A DNA stretch of 64,000 nucleotides from Deltaproteobacteria bacterium. Its GTDB lineage: Bacteria > Desulfobacterota > Desulfarculia > Desulfarculales > Desulfarculaceae. Position numbers and translations under genes: made by a program. Under the pieces are notes generated by a model. The model saw nothing but the letters and a program-made list of their open reading frames with translations, searched no databases and was not told the DNA's origin. Shown here piece after piece: positions 1-8,566 of the stretch. Location of the stretch: NCBI GenBank assembly GCA_020444165.1, contig JAHLLK010000016.1, forward strand, positions 1 to 64,000. The letters are read 5' to 3'. Positions within the stretch are counted from its first letter, which is position 1; each line of letters opens with the position of its first letter.

Positions 1-392
<392 letters not shown>

Positions 393-405
393 GTAAGCCC
401 CTCCC

Positions 406-1614
406 CTAACTGGATTGCAGGGTCAAAAGGTGACCCATTTTCACGCACTTGGTGCGCAGGTAATCGGCATTGTCCGGGCAGGAGGGAATCTCCAGGGGCA
501 CCCGTTCCTCCACGGAGAGGCCGTAGCCCTCCAGGCCCACCATCTTCTTGGGGTTGTTGGTCATCAACCGCATGCGCCTGATCCCCAGGTCGGCCAGGAT
601 CTGGGCCCCGATGCCGTAGTCCCGGAGGTCGGCCGGGAAGCCCAGGGCCTCGTTGGCCTCCACGGTGTCGGCCCCCTGATCCTGGAGCTGATAGGCCTTG
701 AGCTTGTTCACCAGGCCGATGCCGCGGCCTTCCTGGTGCATGTACAACAACACGCCCGTGCCCTCGGCGTCGATCATCCGGAGCGCCTCGGCCAACTGGT
801 CCCCGCAGTCGCAGCGGCGGGAGTGGAACACGTCGCCGGTGAGGCATTCGGAATGCACCCGCACCAGGACCGGCTCCTCGGGCCGGATCTCGCCCTTGAC
901 CAGGGCCACGTGCTCCAGGTGGTCCACGTCGTTGGTATAGGCCACGGCCCGGAAATCACCAAAGGCGGTGGGCAGGCGCACCTCGGCCTCGCGGTGCACA
1001 AAGGACTCGTTGCGCATGCGGTGGGAGATCAGGTCGGCGATGGTGACGATCTTCAGGTCATGCTGGGCGGCGACCTTTTCCAGGTCGGGCAGGCGGGCCA
1101 TGGTGCCGTCGTCGTTCATGACCTCGCAGATGACCCCGGCCGGGGTCAGGCCGGCCAGGCGGGCCAGGTCCACCGAGCCCTCGGTCTGGCCGGTGCGCAC
1201 CAGAACCCCGCCGCGGCGGGCCCTGAGGGGGAAGATGTGCCCCGGGCTCACCAGGTCGGCGGGTTTGGCGTCGGGCTTCACCGCGGTGAGCACGGTGTGC
1301 GCCCGGTCATGGGCGCTGATGCCGGTGGTGACCCCGTGGCGGGCCTCCACGGATACGGTGAAAGCGGTGTGGAACGGCGACTCGTTGGAGCTGACCATGA
1401 GCTTCAGGTCCAGCTGCTCCACCCGCTCCGGGGTGAGGGAGAGGCAGATGAGGCCGCGGCCGTATTTGGCCATGAAATTGATGGCTTCCGGGGTGCACAT
1501 CTCGGCGGCCATGGTCAGGTCGCCTTCGTTCTCCCGGTCTTCGTCGTCCACCAGGATGACCATGCGGCCTTGGCGGATGTCCTCGATGGCCTCTTCGATG
1601 GTGGCCAATGGCAT
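406..1614 (-). CDS. ribBA: Bifunctional 3,4-dihydroxy-2-butanone-4-phosphate synthase / GTP cyclohydrolase II
   Basis: This cytosolic enzyme supplies both precursors of the lumazine ring. The N-terminal half (about 1-200) converts ribulose 5-phosphate to dihydroxybutanone phosphate and carries the acidic metal-binding motif [10 protein letters not shown] at 23-32. The C-terminal half is GTP cyclohydrolase II, with the zinc cysteines in [19 protein letters not shown] and the conserved [17 protein letters not shown] segment. At 402 residues it has the usual length for the fused enzyme, and both active sites look intact. It sits between the GNAT gene and ribH and is probably cotranscribed with ribH. 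Confidence 0.97.
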   Translation of the reverse strand: MPLATIEEAIEDIRQGRMVILVDDEDRENEGDLTMAAEMCTPEAINFMAKYGRGLICLSLTPERVEQLDLKLMVSSNESPFHTAFTVSVEARHGVTTGISAHDRAHTVLTAVKPDAKPADLVSPGHIFPLRARRGGVLVRTGQTEGSVDLARLAGLTPAGVICEVMNDDGTMARLPDLEKVAAQHDLKIVTIADLISHRMRNESFVHREAEVRLPTAFGDFRAVAYTNDVDHLEHVALVKGEIRPEEPVLVRVHSECLTGDVFHSRRCDCGDQLAEALRMIDAEGTGVLLYMHQEGRGIGLVNKLKAYQLQDQGADTVEANEALGFPADLRDYGIGAQILADLGIRRMRLMTNNPKKMVGLEGYGLSVEERVPLEIPSCPDNADYLRTKCVKMGHLLTLQSS

Positions 1615-1644
1615 TTTGGGCTCCTTGGGCCGGGGTGCGGCCGC

Positions 1645-2163
1645 TCAGGGGGTGGCGAGGTCCAGCTCGAACTTCTGTTCGTTGACTTCCTGGCCCCAGC
1701 GCGGCGCCCGGTGTTCCTCCACCAGGCGGAAACCGGCCCCTTCGTAGAGTTTGCGGGCCTGGGTGAGGCCCTCAAAGGTCCAGAGATACAAACAGCCGTG
1801 GCCTGCCTCCCGGGCAAAATCCACGGCCCCGTGCAAAAGACGCTTTCCCAACCCGGCCCCGTGCCAGCAGGGGTCCACGATGAACCAGCGCAGCCGCGCC
1901 CGGCCCGGCTCGGCCCGGCCGTCCACCGCCACCGCGCCGGCCAGGCGTTCGTCCCCGCCCGCGGGCGGGGTGGCGTAGGCGGCCAGAAAGAGATCGCGGT
2001 CCGGAGCCAGGCGGCCGAGGAACTCGCCCAGTTGGTGCATGACCTCGGCTTCGAAGCTCTGGTCCAGGCCCCAGTTCCGGTGATAGTACACCGCGTGCAG
2101 CCGGGCGACCTCGGCCGCCGCGCCGGGTCGGTGGCCGGCCAAACGGAATTCAGGCGCCAACAC
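1645..2163 (-). CDS. GNAT-family N-acetyltransferase
   Basis: A predicted acetyl-CoA-dependent transferase of 172 residues with an unknown acceptor. The acetyl-CoA pyrophosphate loop is visible as [11 protein letters not shown] near residue 105, preceded by the beta-4 strand segment RWFIVDP and followed by the late motif [13 protein letters not shown] typical of the fold. Short GNATs often follow transcription-factor domains, but no DNA-binding domain is present here. It lies 30 nt upstream of ribBA on the same strand, inside the riboflavin gene run. That position says nothing about substrate and may only reflect cotranscription. Confidence 0.85.
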   Translation of the reverse strand: MLAPEFRLAGHRPGAAAEVARLHAVYYHRNWGLDQSFEAEVMHQLGEFLGRLAPDRDLFLAAYATPPAGGDERLAGAVAVDGRAEPGRARLRWFIVDPCWHGAGLGKRLLHGAVDFAREAGHGCLYLWTFEGLTQARKLYEGAGFRLVEEHRAPRWGQEVNEQKFELDLATP

Positions 2164-2331
2164 TACCTCCGGGGCAAGAGGTTTGCGGGCCTACCTTGGT
2201 GGTCCGCGTTTTCTCCGGCCGGCCGGAACCTTGCTCCGGCGGGCAGGAGAAAGCGCGCCCCGGGACTCGGGGGCTCCCCTGGCGACCAGACGCGGCCCCG
2301 GGCTCTGAGCCTCCCGGCCGCTCGGCCGACG

Positions 2332-3012
2332 TCAAAATCCCATGCGCCGGAGGGCCGCCTGGTCCAGGCCGCCCGAGGCCCCCTGGTCCGCAACGCCCCC
2401 CGCCGCTTCGCCCGCGGAGCCCGGTTCGCGATTCAGTAGCCTGGCCACATACTTGCCGATGAGGTCGGTCTCAATATTAACAGAATCCCCCTCCTTGGCA
2501 AGGCGGAGGGTGGTGCCCTCCCAGGTGTGCGGAATGATGTTCAACTCGCAGCCCGTGGGAGTCACGCGGTTCACGGTGAGGCTGATGCCGTCCACCGCGA
2601 GAGAGCCCTTGGGCACCACCAGGGCCAGGTGCTCCGGGGGGATAGCCAGGGCCAGGCGGAGGGAGCCGCCCACCCGGGTGATCCTGGCAACGCGGCCCAG
2701 GCAATCCACGTGGCCGGTGACCAGATGGCCGTCCAGGCGCCCGCCCAGGCGCAGGGGCCGCTCCAGGTTCACCAGGTCCCCGGCGGCCAGCCGGCCCAGG
2801 CGGGTGACCCGGAGCGACTCGGCCGACACGTCCACGGTGAAGCCCTCGCCGTTCTGGCCCGTGGCCGTGAGGCAGGCCCCGGACACGGCCACGGACTCGC
2901 CCAACACCACCTGGGCCAGGTCCCAGGGCGGCCGGATGGTCATGACCAGGTCCGGCCCCTGGGGGGCCAGCCGCCGGATCACCCCGGTGCCTTCCACCAA
3001 TCCCGTGAACAT
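2332..3012 (-). CDS. ribE: Riboflavin synthase, alpha subunit
   Basis: Dismutates two 6,7-dimethyl-8-ribityllumazine molecules into riboflavin and the pyrimidine precursor. The ATG at 3012 gives the classic N-terminus MFTGLVEGTG and has a GAGGAGG site 6 nt upstream, so an in-frame start 34 codons earlier is rejected. Two lumazine-binding repeats are visible, about 1-97 and 98-195, the second opening with GHVDCLGRV and carrying KGSLAVDGISLTVN. The protein is 226 residues, slightly longer than usual because of a Gly/Ala-rich tail. ribD of the same pathway lies 8 kb away, on the far side of an inserted regulatory block. Confidence 0.95.
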   Translation of the reverse strand: MFTGLVEGTGVIRRLAPQGPDLVMTIRPPWDLAQVVLGESVAVSGACLTATGQNGEGFTVDVSAESLRVTRLGRLAAGDLVNLERPLRLGGRLDGHLVTGHVDCLGRVARITRVGGSLRLALAIPPEHLALVVPKGSLAVDGISLTVNRVTPTGCELNIIPHTWEGTTLRLAKEGDSVNIETDLIGKYVARLLNREPGSAGEAAGGVADQGASGGLDQAALRRMGF

Positions 3013-3162
3013 ACCGCCTCCTCGCGCTCGGAGGTTGGGGGCAGGCGCAGCCGCCCGACGCGGCCACCAGGACGCGCTAGCGTTGTTGTAGCAAAACTCT
3101 GGCGCTCCGCCCACCAGGGGCGGCTGATTTGGCGAAAAAAAGCGGCGGGAAGGCGGGAGACC

Positions 3163-3525
3163 CTACTTTTGCAGGTTCTCCCACAGGCCGAAGGTGGCGC
3201 CCTGGGGATCCTGGGCGATGGCGAAGAAGCCGTAACCCGGCACCTCGCGCTTTTCCACCAGGAGCTTGCCCCCCAATTCCCGCACCTGTTGGCAGGCCTG
3301 GGCCACGTCAGCCACCTCCACGTAAATGGTCCAGGCGTTGGGGATCTCCGGCAGGGGGGATTTCATCATGCCGCCAAAGGGTTCCCGGCCGGGGTCCACC
3401 ATGGCGTAAGGCAGGTTCAGGCCCGGCATCTGGCTGAGTTTCCAGTCGAAAAGCTGGCCGTAAAATTGCTTGGCCTGCTCCAGGTCGGCGGTGGTGAGCT
3501 CCAGGTAACAAAACGGATTGCCCAT
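3163..3525 (-). CDS. VOC / glyoxalase-fold protein
   Basis: A single vicinal-oxygen-chelate domain of 120 residues, of the glyoxalase/bleomycin-resistance type. It shows the usual opening CYLELTTADLEQAKQFYGQL and the closing strand DPQGATFGLWE, whose Glu is a common metal ligand. The ATG at 3525 has AGGAGG just upstream, whereas an earlier in-frame start would add 46 residues of non-family sequence. It is flanked by ribE downstream and the HEAT gene upstream. Substrate and metal are unknown. Confidence 0.87.
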   Translation of the reverse strand: MGNPFCYLELTTADLEQAKQFYGQLFDWKLSQMPGLNLPYAMVDPGREPFGGMMKSPLPEIPNAWTIYVEVADVAQACQQVRELGGKLLVEKREVPGYGFFAIAQDPQGATFGLWENLQK

Positions 3526-3705
3526 GGGGCCTCCTGACTTGAGATCATTGCGCGGGGCCGGCCGGCGCCGCCCGGGGGTGGCCGGTTGGCGGTTACTTTC
3601 AGGATAAAGGAGAACGCCCGGGGTGACAGTGAAAATCTGGTAACCATTCCCGACCAAAGCCAAAGGGTCCGCTCCCCTGGCGGCGGGACCGCGGGAGCAA
3701 GGGAC

Positions 3706-3748
3706 AAGGCCCCGGTGGAGGTGCCTCCACCGGGGCCTTGGTTTTTTT
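3706..3748 (+). terminator. Intrinsic terminator-like hairpin, + orientation
   Basis: A perfect 15-bp stem (3706-3720 against 3725-3739, AAGGCCCCGGTGGAG with its complement) and a 4-nt loop is followed by GG and seven T on the + strand. No + strand gene ends nearby, while the HEAT gene ends at 3786 on the other strand. It may act as a strong hairpin for the minus-strand transcript or block antisense transcription. Confidence 0.6.
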
Positions 3749-3785
3749 GGGGCGGGCGGGCCCCAAAAGGGGGGATCGGGCTGGC

Positions 3786-4343
3786 TTAGCGGCTGGCCAC
3801 CGGAGCCTGGGTCGGGGCCAGGGACTCCTTGGCCTCGATGGCCGCGTGGCGCACGGCCGGGGAGTCATGGTTGAGGTACTCGGTCACCACGATCAAGCTC
3901 TGCTTGCCACCGATGCGGCCCAGGGACTCCAGCACGGCCATCTGGAGATGGACCTGGTCGCTCTTTTGCAACAGGGCGATCAAGGCGTCGGCCGCGCCGG
4001 GGTCGCCGATCTTGCCCAAGGCGCTGGCGGCGATGCGGCGCACGTGCAGATCGGAGTCCTGCAGCATGGCGGTCAAGGGCTGCACGGCGGCGCGGCTGCG
4101 GCTCTCGCCCAGGGCATAGGCGGATACGGCCCGCACCCGGACCTCCGGCGACTTCATCAGGGAGGCTACGTCACCCAGGCTGGTCAGCCGCCCGGAAGGC
4201 ACGTTGGTCTCCACGCAGGTGCGCTTGACCTGGGCGATGACCCAATCGGGAACCTGACCGGGGTCGCCAGCCATGGCGGGAACGACTTGCAGGACAGCCA
4301 GGCCAACGGCCAGGCCCAGAATCTTGATGGCGGCGGCTCTCAT
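3786..4343 (-). CDS. Secreted HEAT-repeat protein, probable sigma-54 target
   Basis: 185 residues from the ATG at 4343, which has an AAGGAG site. A Sec signal peptide (MRAAAIKILGLAVGLAVLQ, cleavage expected after AMA near residue 25) precedes about four HEAT/PBS-lyase-like helical repeats with the recurring pattern VRVRAVSAYALGE, VRRIAASALGKIG and AVLESLGRIG, so it is probably a periplasmic protein-binding scaffold. It has no catalytic motif that I recognise. A sigma-54 promoter (4437-4452) and two 17-bp palindromes sit between it and the adjacent sigma-54 activator gene, which suggests it is the output of that two-component system. Confidence 0.8.
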   Translation of the reverse strand: MRAAAIKILGLAVGLAVLQVVPAMAGDPGQVPDWVIAQVKRTCVETNVPSGRLTSLGDVASLMKSPEVRVRAVSAYALGESRSRAAVQPLTAMLQDSDLHVRRIAASALGKIGDPGAADALIALLQKSDQVHLQMAVLESLGRIGGKQSLIVVTEYLNHDSPAVRHAAIEAKESLAPTQAPVASR

Positions 4344-4436
4344 GGTATTGCTCCTTTTCCGGACTATGAGACTCTTTGGTTGACCCGCCGGCCATCCTCG
4401 AGCTGGCGGGGTCATTGCGGGTTCGCCCATTTTTTG

Positions 4437-4452
4437 TGCAAAGAAAATACCA
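4437..4452 (-). promoter_or_regulatory. Sigma-54 (-24/-12) promoter for the HEAT gene
   Basis: On the minus strand this reads TGGTATTTTCTTTGCA, matching the sigma-54 consensus TGGCAC-N5-TTGC with GG and GC exactly 10 nt apart. The predicted transcription start lies near 4426, about 80 nt before the ATG at 4343. It is directly downstream of a gene for a GAFTGA-bearing sigma-54 activator. Confidence 0.75.
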
Positions 4453-4526
4453 GTTGTGCGGTTTTGCAGGTACCTGCTTTTACTGTTGTTTTTTTGCACT
4501 ATGCGGAGGGGTGCCCAAGGGGTGGG

Positions 4527-4543
4527 TGTCCCGCAGTAGGACA
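4527..4543. promoter_or_regulatory. Probable activator binding site 1 (UAS)
   Basis: TGTCCCGCAGTAGGACA, an imperfect palindrome of form TGTCC-N7-GGACA, centred about 90 bp upstream of the sigma-54 promoter. It shares arms and spacing with the second palindrome at 4577, as expected for paired enhancer sites of an NtrC-type regulator. Confidence 0.65.
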
Positions 4544-4576
4544 CAAGATATTGATGTGTATTTACGGATGGTTGTA

Positions 4577-4593
4577 TGTCCCAATTTGGGACA
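4577..4593. promoter_or_regulatory. Probable activator binding site 2 (UAS)
   Basis: TGTCCCAATTTGGGACA, a perfect palindrome around a central T. Its centre is 50 bp from that of the site at 4527 and about 140 bp from the sigma-54 promoter. Confidence 0.68.
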
Positions 4594-4624
4594 GGTTTTT
4601 TGGGCCGGACACTTGGCCCAGGGC

Positions 4625-6502
4625 CTATTTCAGGTCGTGTTCCTCCAGCTTACGGTAGAGGGTGCTGCGGCTGATGCCCAAGGCCCGCGCCGCGGCCTGC
4701 CGGTTGCCCCCGGCCCGGGCCAGGGCCTGGGCCAGGTGGCGCGCCTCCTGCTCCTTGAGGCTGAGCCCCGCCTCCCGGGGCCGCGCCACGCTGGTCTGCA
4801 GGGCCGGCGGCAGGTCCCCGGGCTCCAACACCTGGCCCCGGCACACCACAAAGGCGTGCTCCAAGGCGTTTTCCAGCTCCCGCACGTTGCCGGGCCAGGT
4901 ATAGCGCTCCAGGGCGGCCAGGGCCCCGGGGGAGAGGCGGGCCGGCTCCCGCCCGGTGCGCTCGGCCAGCCGCCGCAGGAAATGGGCGGCCAGGGCCGGC
5001 ACGTCCGAGAGCCGCTCCCGCAGGGGCGGCAGGGTACAGGGCACCACGTTCAAGCGGTAGTAGAGGTCCTCGCGGAAGTTGCCGGTGGCGATCTCCGAAG
5101 GCAGGTCCCGGGAGGTGGCCGCCACCACCCGCACGTTCACCGACAACAGCTTCTCGCCGCCCAGGCGCTGGAACTCCCGGAACTGCAACACCCGGAGGAG
5201 CTTGACCTGGGCGGTCTGGGGTATCTCGCCCAGCTCGTCCAGGAAAACCGTGCCGCCGTCGGCCCGCTCGAAGCTGCCCCGCTTGACCTTCACCGCCCCG
5301 GTGAAGGCGCCCTTTTCGTGACCGAACAGTTCGCTTTCCAAGAGGGTCTGGGGATAGGCCGCGCAGTGGATCACCTCAAAGGGCGCGTCCCGCCGGGAGG
5401 AGAGCCGGTGCAGCCGCCGGGCCACCAGCTCCTTGCCGGTGCCCGACTCGCCGGTGATCAGGACCGTGCTGTCGGTGTCGGCCACCGCGGCCACCAGCTT
5501 CATGACGGCCAGCCATTTGGGGTGGGAGCCCACCATCTCATTGCCCTCGGTGGCCCGGTCCAGTTGGGACTGCAAAAAGGCCATCTCCTCTTCCTGACGC
5601 ACCGCCCGGCTCACCGCCCCGGCCGCCTGGGCCAGGAGGAGGAGCACCACGTGGAGATCCTCCTCGCTGGGCTCCGCGCCACCCGGGTCCAGGATGAGGG
5701 CCCCCACGGCCTCGCGGCCCTCCAGGAGCATGGGCGCCAGGAGGAAATTCTCCCCGCCGGCCTCGTCCGGGGCCAGGTCCCGGGGGTTCAGCCCCAGGGC
5801 GGCCAGGCTCTGGGGCTCCCGGAGGGCGGCCACCACCTCGCTCCAGCCGGAGTCCAGCTTCTTCAGCCGGCCCCGGCCCCACAGGGCGAGCCGGCTGCGC
5901 CGGGCGTCGAACAGGACGAGCCCCCCCGGGGTGAAGCGGGCCAGGGCCGAGGCCTGGGCCAGGAGGTACTCCCCGATCTCCGCCACCCCGGACAGCCCGC
6001 CCAGGGCCAGGGTGATCTCGCCCAGGCTCTGGAGCTGGCGGCAGGTGCGCTCCAGCTCGCTGGTGGCCTCCCGCACCCGGCACTCCAGGTTCCGGGTGTG
6101 GGCGGCCAAGAGTTCCTGCACCTGGGCCTTGTGGGCGGCCCGCTCCAGGGCCACGGCCAGGGCCTCGGCCATGATGGGCTTGGTGAGGAAGTCCGAAGCG
6201 TCCAGCTTCAGGGCCTCCACGGCCAGCTCCAGATCCCCGTGCCCGGTGATCACCACCACTTCGGTGGCCGGCGAGGCCTCCTTGATGCGCCTGAGCACCT
6301 CCAGGCCGTCCAGGCCCGGCATCTTCAGGTCAGTCACCACCAGACGGGGACGCTCCCGGGCAAAGACCTCCAGGCCGGCCTCCCCATCGGGGGCCAGGCT
6401 CACCTGATAGCCCAGGCCGGTCAAGAGGAGCCGCAGCATGCGCCGGGTGCTCTCCTCGTCGTCGATGACCAGCACCGTGGTGGGGGGAGGGATCTCGCTC
6501 AT
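4625..6502 (-). CDS. Sigma-54-dependent response regulator with GAF-like domain
   Basis: 625 residues from the ATG at 6502, overlapping the kinase stop by 4 nt (ATGA). Domains in order: a receiver (about 8-125; phospho-acceptor Asp58 in VVTDLKMPG, Lys108); a central GAF-like segment (about 165-305) in place of the usual short linker; an AAA+ sigma-54 domain with Walker A GESGTGKE, the sigma-54 contact loop GAFTGA and GNVRELENALEHA; and a Fis-type helix-turn-helix ending in NRQAAARALGISRSTLYRKL. Phosphorylation by the adjacent kinase should license activation at the two palindromes just downstream. The GAF segment could bind a second ligand, but no ligand residues can be assigned. Confidence 0.93.
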   Translation of the reverse strand: MSEIPPPTTVLVIDDEESTRRMLRLLLTGLGYQVSLAPDGEAGLEVFARERPRLVVTDLKMPGLDGLEVLRRIKEASPATEVVVITGHGDLELAVEALKLDASDFLTKPIMAEALAVALERAAHKAQVQELLAAHTRNLECRVREATSELERTCRQLQSLGEITLALGGLSGVAEIGEYLLAQASALARFTPGGLVLFDARRSRLALWGRGRLKKLDSGWSEVVAALREPQSLAALGLNPRDLAPDEAGGENFLLAPMLLEGREAVGALILDPGGAEPSEEDLHVVLLLLAQAAGAVSRAVRQEEEMAFLQSQLDRATEGNEMVGSHPKWLAVMKLVAAVADTDSTVLITGESGTGKELVARRLHRLSSRRDAPFEVIHCAAYPQTLLESELFGHEKGAFTGAVKVKRGSFERADGGTVFLDELGEIPQTAQVKLLRVLQFREFQRLGGEKLLSVNVRVVAATSRDLPSEIATGNFREDLYYRLNVVPCTLPPLRERLSDVPALAAHFLRRLAERTGREPARLSPGALAALERYTWPGNVRELENALEHAFVVCRGQVLEPGDLPPALQTSVARPREAGLSLKEQEARHLAQALARAGGNRQAAARALGISRSTLYRKLEEHDLK

Positions 6503-8562
6503 GATTCCTCCGCCGGGGGAAAGGTGAGCCGGAACACCGCGCCGCCCTCGGGCGGGCTCACCAGGCTGATGGCGCCCCCGTGCTCCCGCACGATGCCATA
6601 GGAGATGGAGAGCCCCAGGCCGGTGCCCTTGCCCACCGGCTTGGTGGTGAAGAAGGGCTGGAACAGCTTCTCGCGGTGGTGCTCCGGCACCCCGGGGCCG
6701 TTGTCGGCCACGGACACGGTCACCAGCCCGTCCGTCAGGCCGGAGGTGACCCGGATGATCCCGGGGCGGGGGTCCCCGGCCGCGGCCCCCTCGGCCAGGG
6801 CGTCCCGGGCGTTCAGCACCAAGTTCATGAACACCTGCTCCAGCCGGTTGGCGTCGGCCCAGATGGGGGGCAGGCCCCCGGCCAGGTCCAGCTCCACCCT
6901 GAGGCCACGCAAAAGGGTCTGCTGCCCCACCAGGGCGAAGACCCCCCGGATGGGCTGGTTCACGTCCACCAGTTGCTTGTCCACCTTGGACTGGCGGCCG
7001 AACTCCCGCAGGTGGCGGATGATGCCCGCGGCCCGCTCCACCTGCTCCCGGATCACCTCGTTCACTTCGGCCAGCTCGGCCGGGCCCGGGGCCTCGCCCC
7101 GGGAGGCCAACAGGCCCAGGTAGTCGCTGCCCACCCGGATGGCGTTCAGGGGCTGGTTCAGCTCGTGGGCCACCCCGGTGGACATTTCCCCCAGGGTGGC
7201 CAGCTTGGCCGCCTGGATGGTCTGGCTCTGGGCCTCCACCATGGCCGTGATGTCCGAGGAGGTGACGATGAGGGTGCCGGGGTCGGTGGCCGTGAAATGC
7301 GAAGCCAACACCGTACTGTAGAACCATTCCCCGTTTTTCTTGCGCTGGCGGAGCTGGTCCAGGAGCACCGGCCCACTCTCCGCGTCCAGGGCGCTGAGGC
7401 TGGCCGCCACCCGGGCGGCCTGGTCCGGCTCCACCAGGTTCAGGAAAGTCTGGTCCTGGAACTCGTCCAGGGTGAGGCCGTACTGCCCCAAGGCCCACTT
7501 GTTGGCGTCCAGGATGGCCAGGGTGTCCTGGGCCAGCACGAAAATGGCCACCGGGCTCTGGTCAAACAGATCGCGGTACTTCATTTCCGAAAGCCTGAGC
7601 GCGTTCTGGGAGCCCGAGAGGTTGTGGGTCATGTGGCCGAAGGCGTCCAGGAGTTTGTCCGTCTCGTCGCCAGCCAAGAGGCGGTAGACCCGGCATTCCC
7701 GGCAGGCGTTCAGTTTCAGGGGAAAAGGGTCGGAGCAGCGGCCGCTGCCCCGGGGGCCGCATTTGGTGTTCTCGATGAACCAGCAGCGCAGATGGGTGGC
7801 CCCGTAGGCCGGGCAGTCGGGTTTGCTGCAGCCCATGATGGTCCAGCATTGGGGCCCGCGGCGCAGGTGCCGGGCCGCCTCCAGGTCTCCCTGGCTCACC
7901 CGCTCGGCCAGGCCGGTGAGGGAGGCCAGGGGCCGGGTGATGTAACGCGAGAGGTAAAAGGCAAAGGCCAGGCCCACGATGGTCAGGCCGGTGATGAGCG
8001 CCACGTTGAAGATGTTGAGCCCCCGGATGAAGGCGCTGATGTAGGACCTCTTGAGGCCCAACAGCACCACGCCCACCTGGTTCAGGCCTTCGGTGACCTC
8101 CCGGCTGACGTTGATGGTCTCCTCCGGGGTGAGCTGGGCGGCCAGCTTCAGGGCCGCGGCCTGGTTGGCCTGGCGGTTCAGGGCGGCGGCTCCCGGGCCC
8201 AGGAAGGTGTGGGCCAAGACCCGGTGGTCCGCGCCCAACACGATGATGAAGGCCACGAACTTCTCGTGGTATTTCTCGTCAAAGACCAGCTCGGTCAGGC
8301 GCACCGTGTCGCCGTTCAACAAGGGCGCCCGGGCCTCCCAAGCCACCCGCTGGGCCAGTTGGCTGCCCCGGTCGGTGATCTGCCACTGCAAATAGGGCAG
8401 GATCATCACCCACACCGAAAAGGCCAGCATGCCGCTGATCAAAAGCACCAGGGCCACCACGGCCAAAAACAGCTTGTTCCGATAGCTCAGGTTCTGGAAA
8501 AACACCCGAGTGGGCCCGGGGATGGCCGGCACGGACTCGGCGGTGGGGGAGTAGACTTCCAT
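6499..8562 (-). CDS. Membrane sensor histidine kinase with cysteine-rich two-CW-like insert
   Basis: 687 residues. A first membrane helix (about 31-58) and a second (about 185-205) bracket a periplasmic sensor region. HAMP-like sequence follows, then a Cys/Trp-rich insert (239-292: [29 protein letters not shown]), then a PAS domain (about 325-440), the dimerisation motif [15 protein letters not shown] with His466, and an ATPase domain with NARDAL and DNGPGVP. The insert resembles the two-CW segments of deltaproteobacterial HAMP kinases and could bind a metal or a cluster. It lies 4 nt downstream of the binding-protein gene and overlaps the regulator gene, forming a three-gene operon. Confidence 0.93.
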   Translation of the reverse strand: MEVYSPTAESVPAIPGPTRVFFQNLSYRNKLFLAVVALVLLISGMLAFSVWVMILPYLQWQITDRGSQLAQRVAWEARAPLLNGDTVRLTELVFDEKYHEKFVAFIIVLGADHRVLAHTFLGPGAAALNRQANQAAALKLAAQLTPEETINVSREVTEGLNQVGVVLLGLKRSYISAFIRGLNIFNVALITGLTIVGLAFAFYLSRYITRPLASLTGLAERVSQGDLEAARHLRRGPQCWTIMGCSKPDCPAYGATHLRCWFIENTKCGPRGSGRCSDPFPLKLNACRECRVYRLLAGDETDKLLDAFGHMTHNLSGSQNALRLSEMKYRDLFDQSPVAIFVLAQDTLAILDANKWALGQYGLTLDEFQDQTFLNLVEPDQAARVAASLSALDAESGPVLLDQLRQRKKNGEWFYSTVLASHFTATDPGTLIVTSSDITAMVEAQSQTIQAAKLATLGEMSTGVAHELNQPLNAIRVGSDYLGLLASRGEAPGPAELAEVNEVIREQVERAAGIIRHLREFGRQSKVDKQLVDVNQPIRGVFALVGQQTLLRGLRVELDLAGGLPPIWADANRLEQVFMNLVLNARDALAEGAAAGDPRPGIIRVTSGLTDGLVTVSVADNGPGVPEHHREKLFQPFFTTKPVGKGTGLGLSISYGIVREHGGAISLVSPPEGGAVFRLTFPPAEES

Positions 8563-8566
8563 GAGT

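Noticed and set aside
415..2439. Very long open frame (674 codons) on the + strand across ribBA and the GNAT gene
   Set aside because: It is the antisense shadow of genuine minus-strand genes in GC-rich DNA; its product is His/Gly/Ala-rich with no family pattern. Many similar long antisense frames in the window were discarded for the same reason.
3013..3162. FMN riboswitch upstream of ribE
   Set aside because: The conserved RFN segments are not visible on the minus strand here or upstream of ribD.
6503..7498. N-terminal extension of the sigma-54 regulator frame by about 330 codons
   Set aside because: This part overlaps the kinase in another frame, is Gly/Pro/Arg-rich, and the regulator begins properly at the ATGA overlap at 6502.
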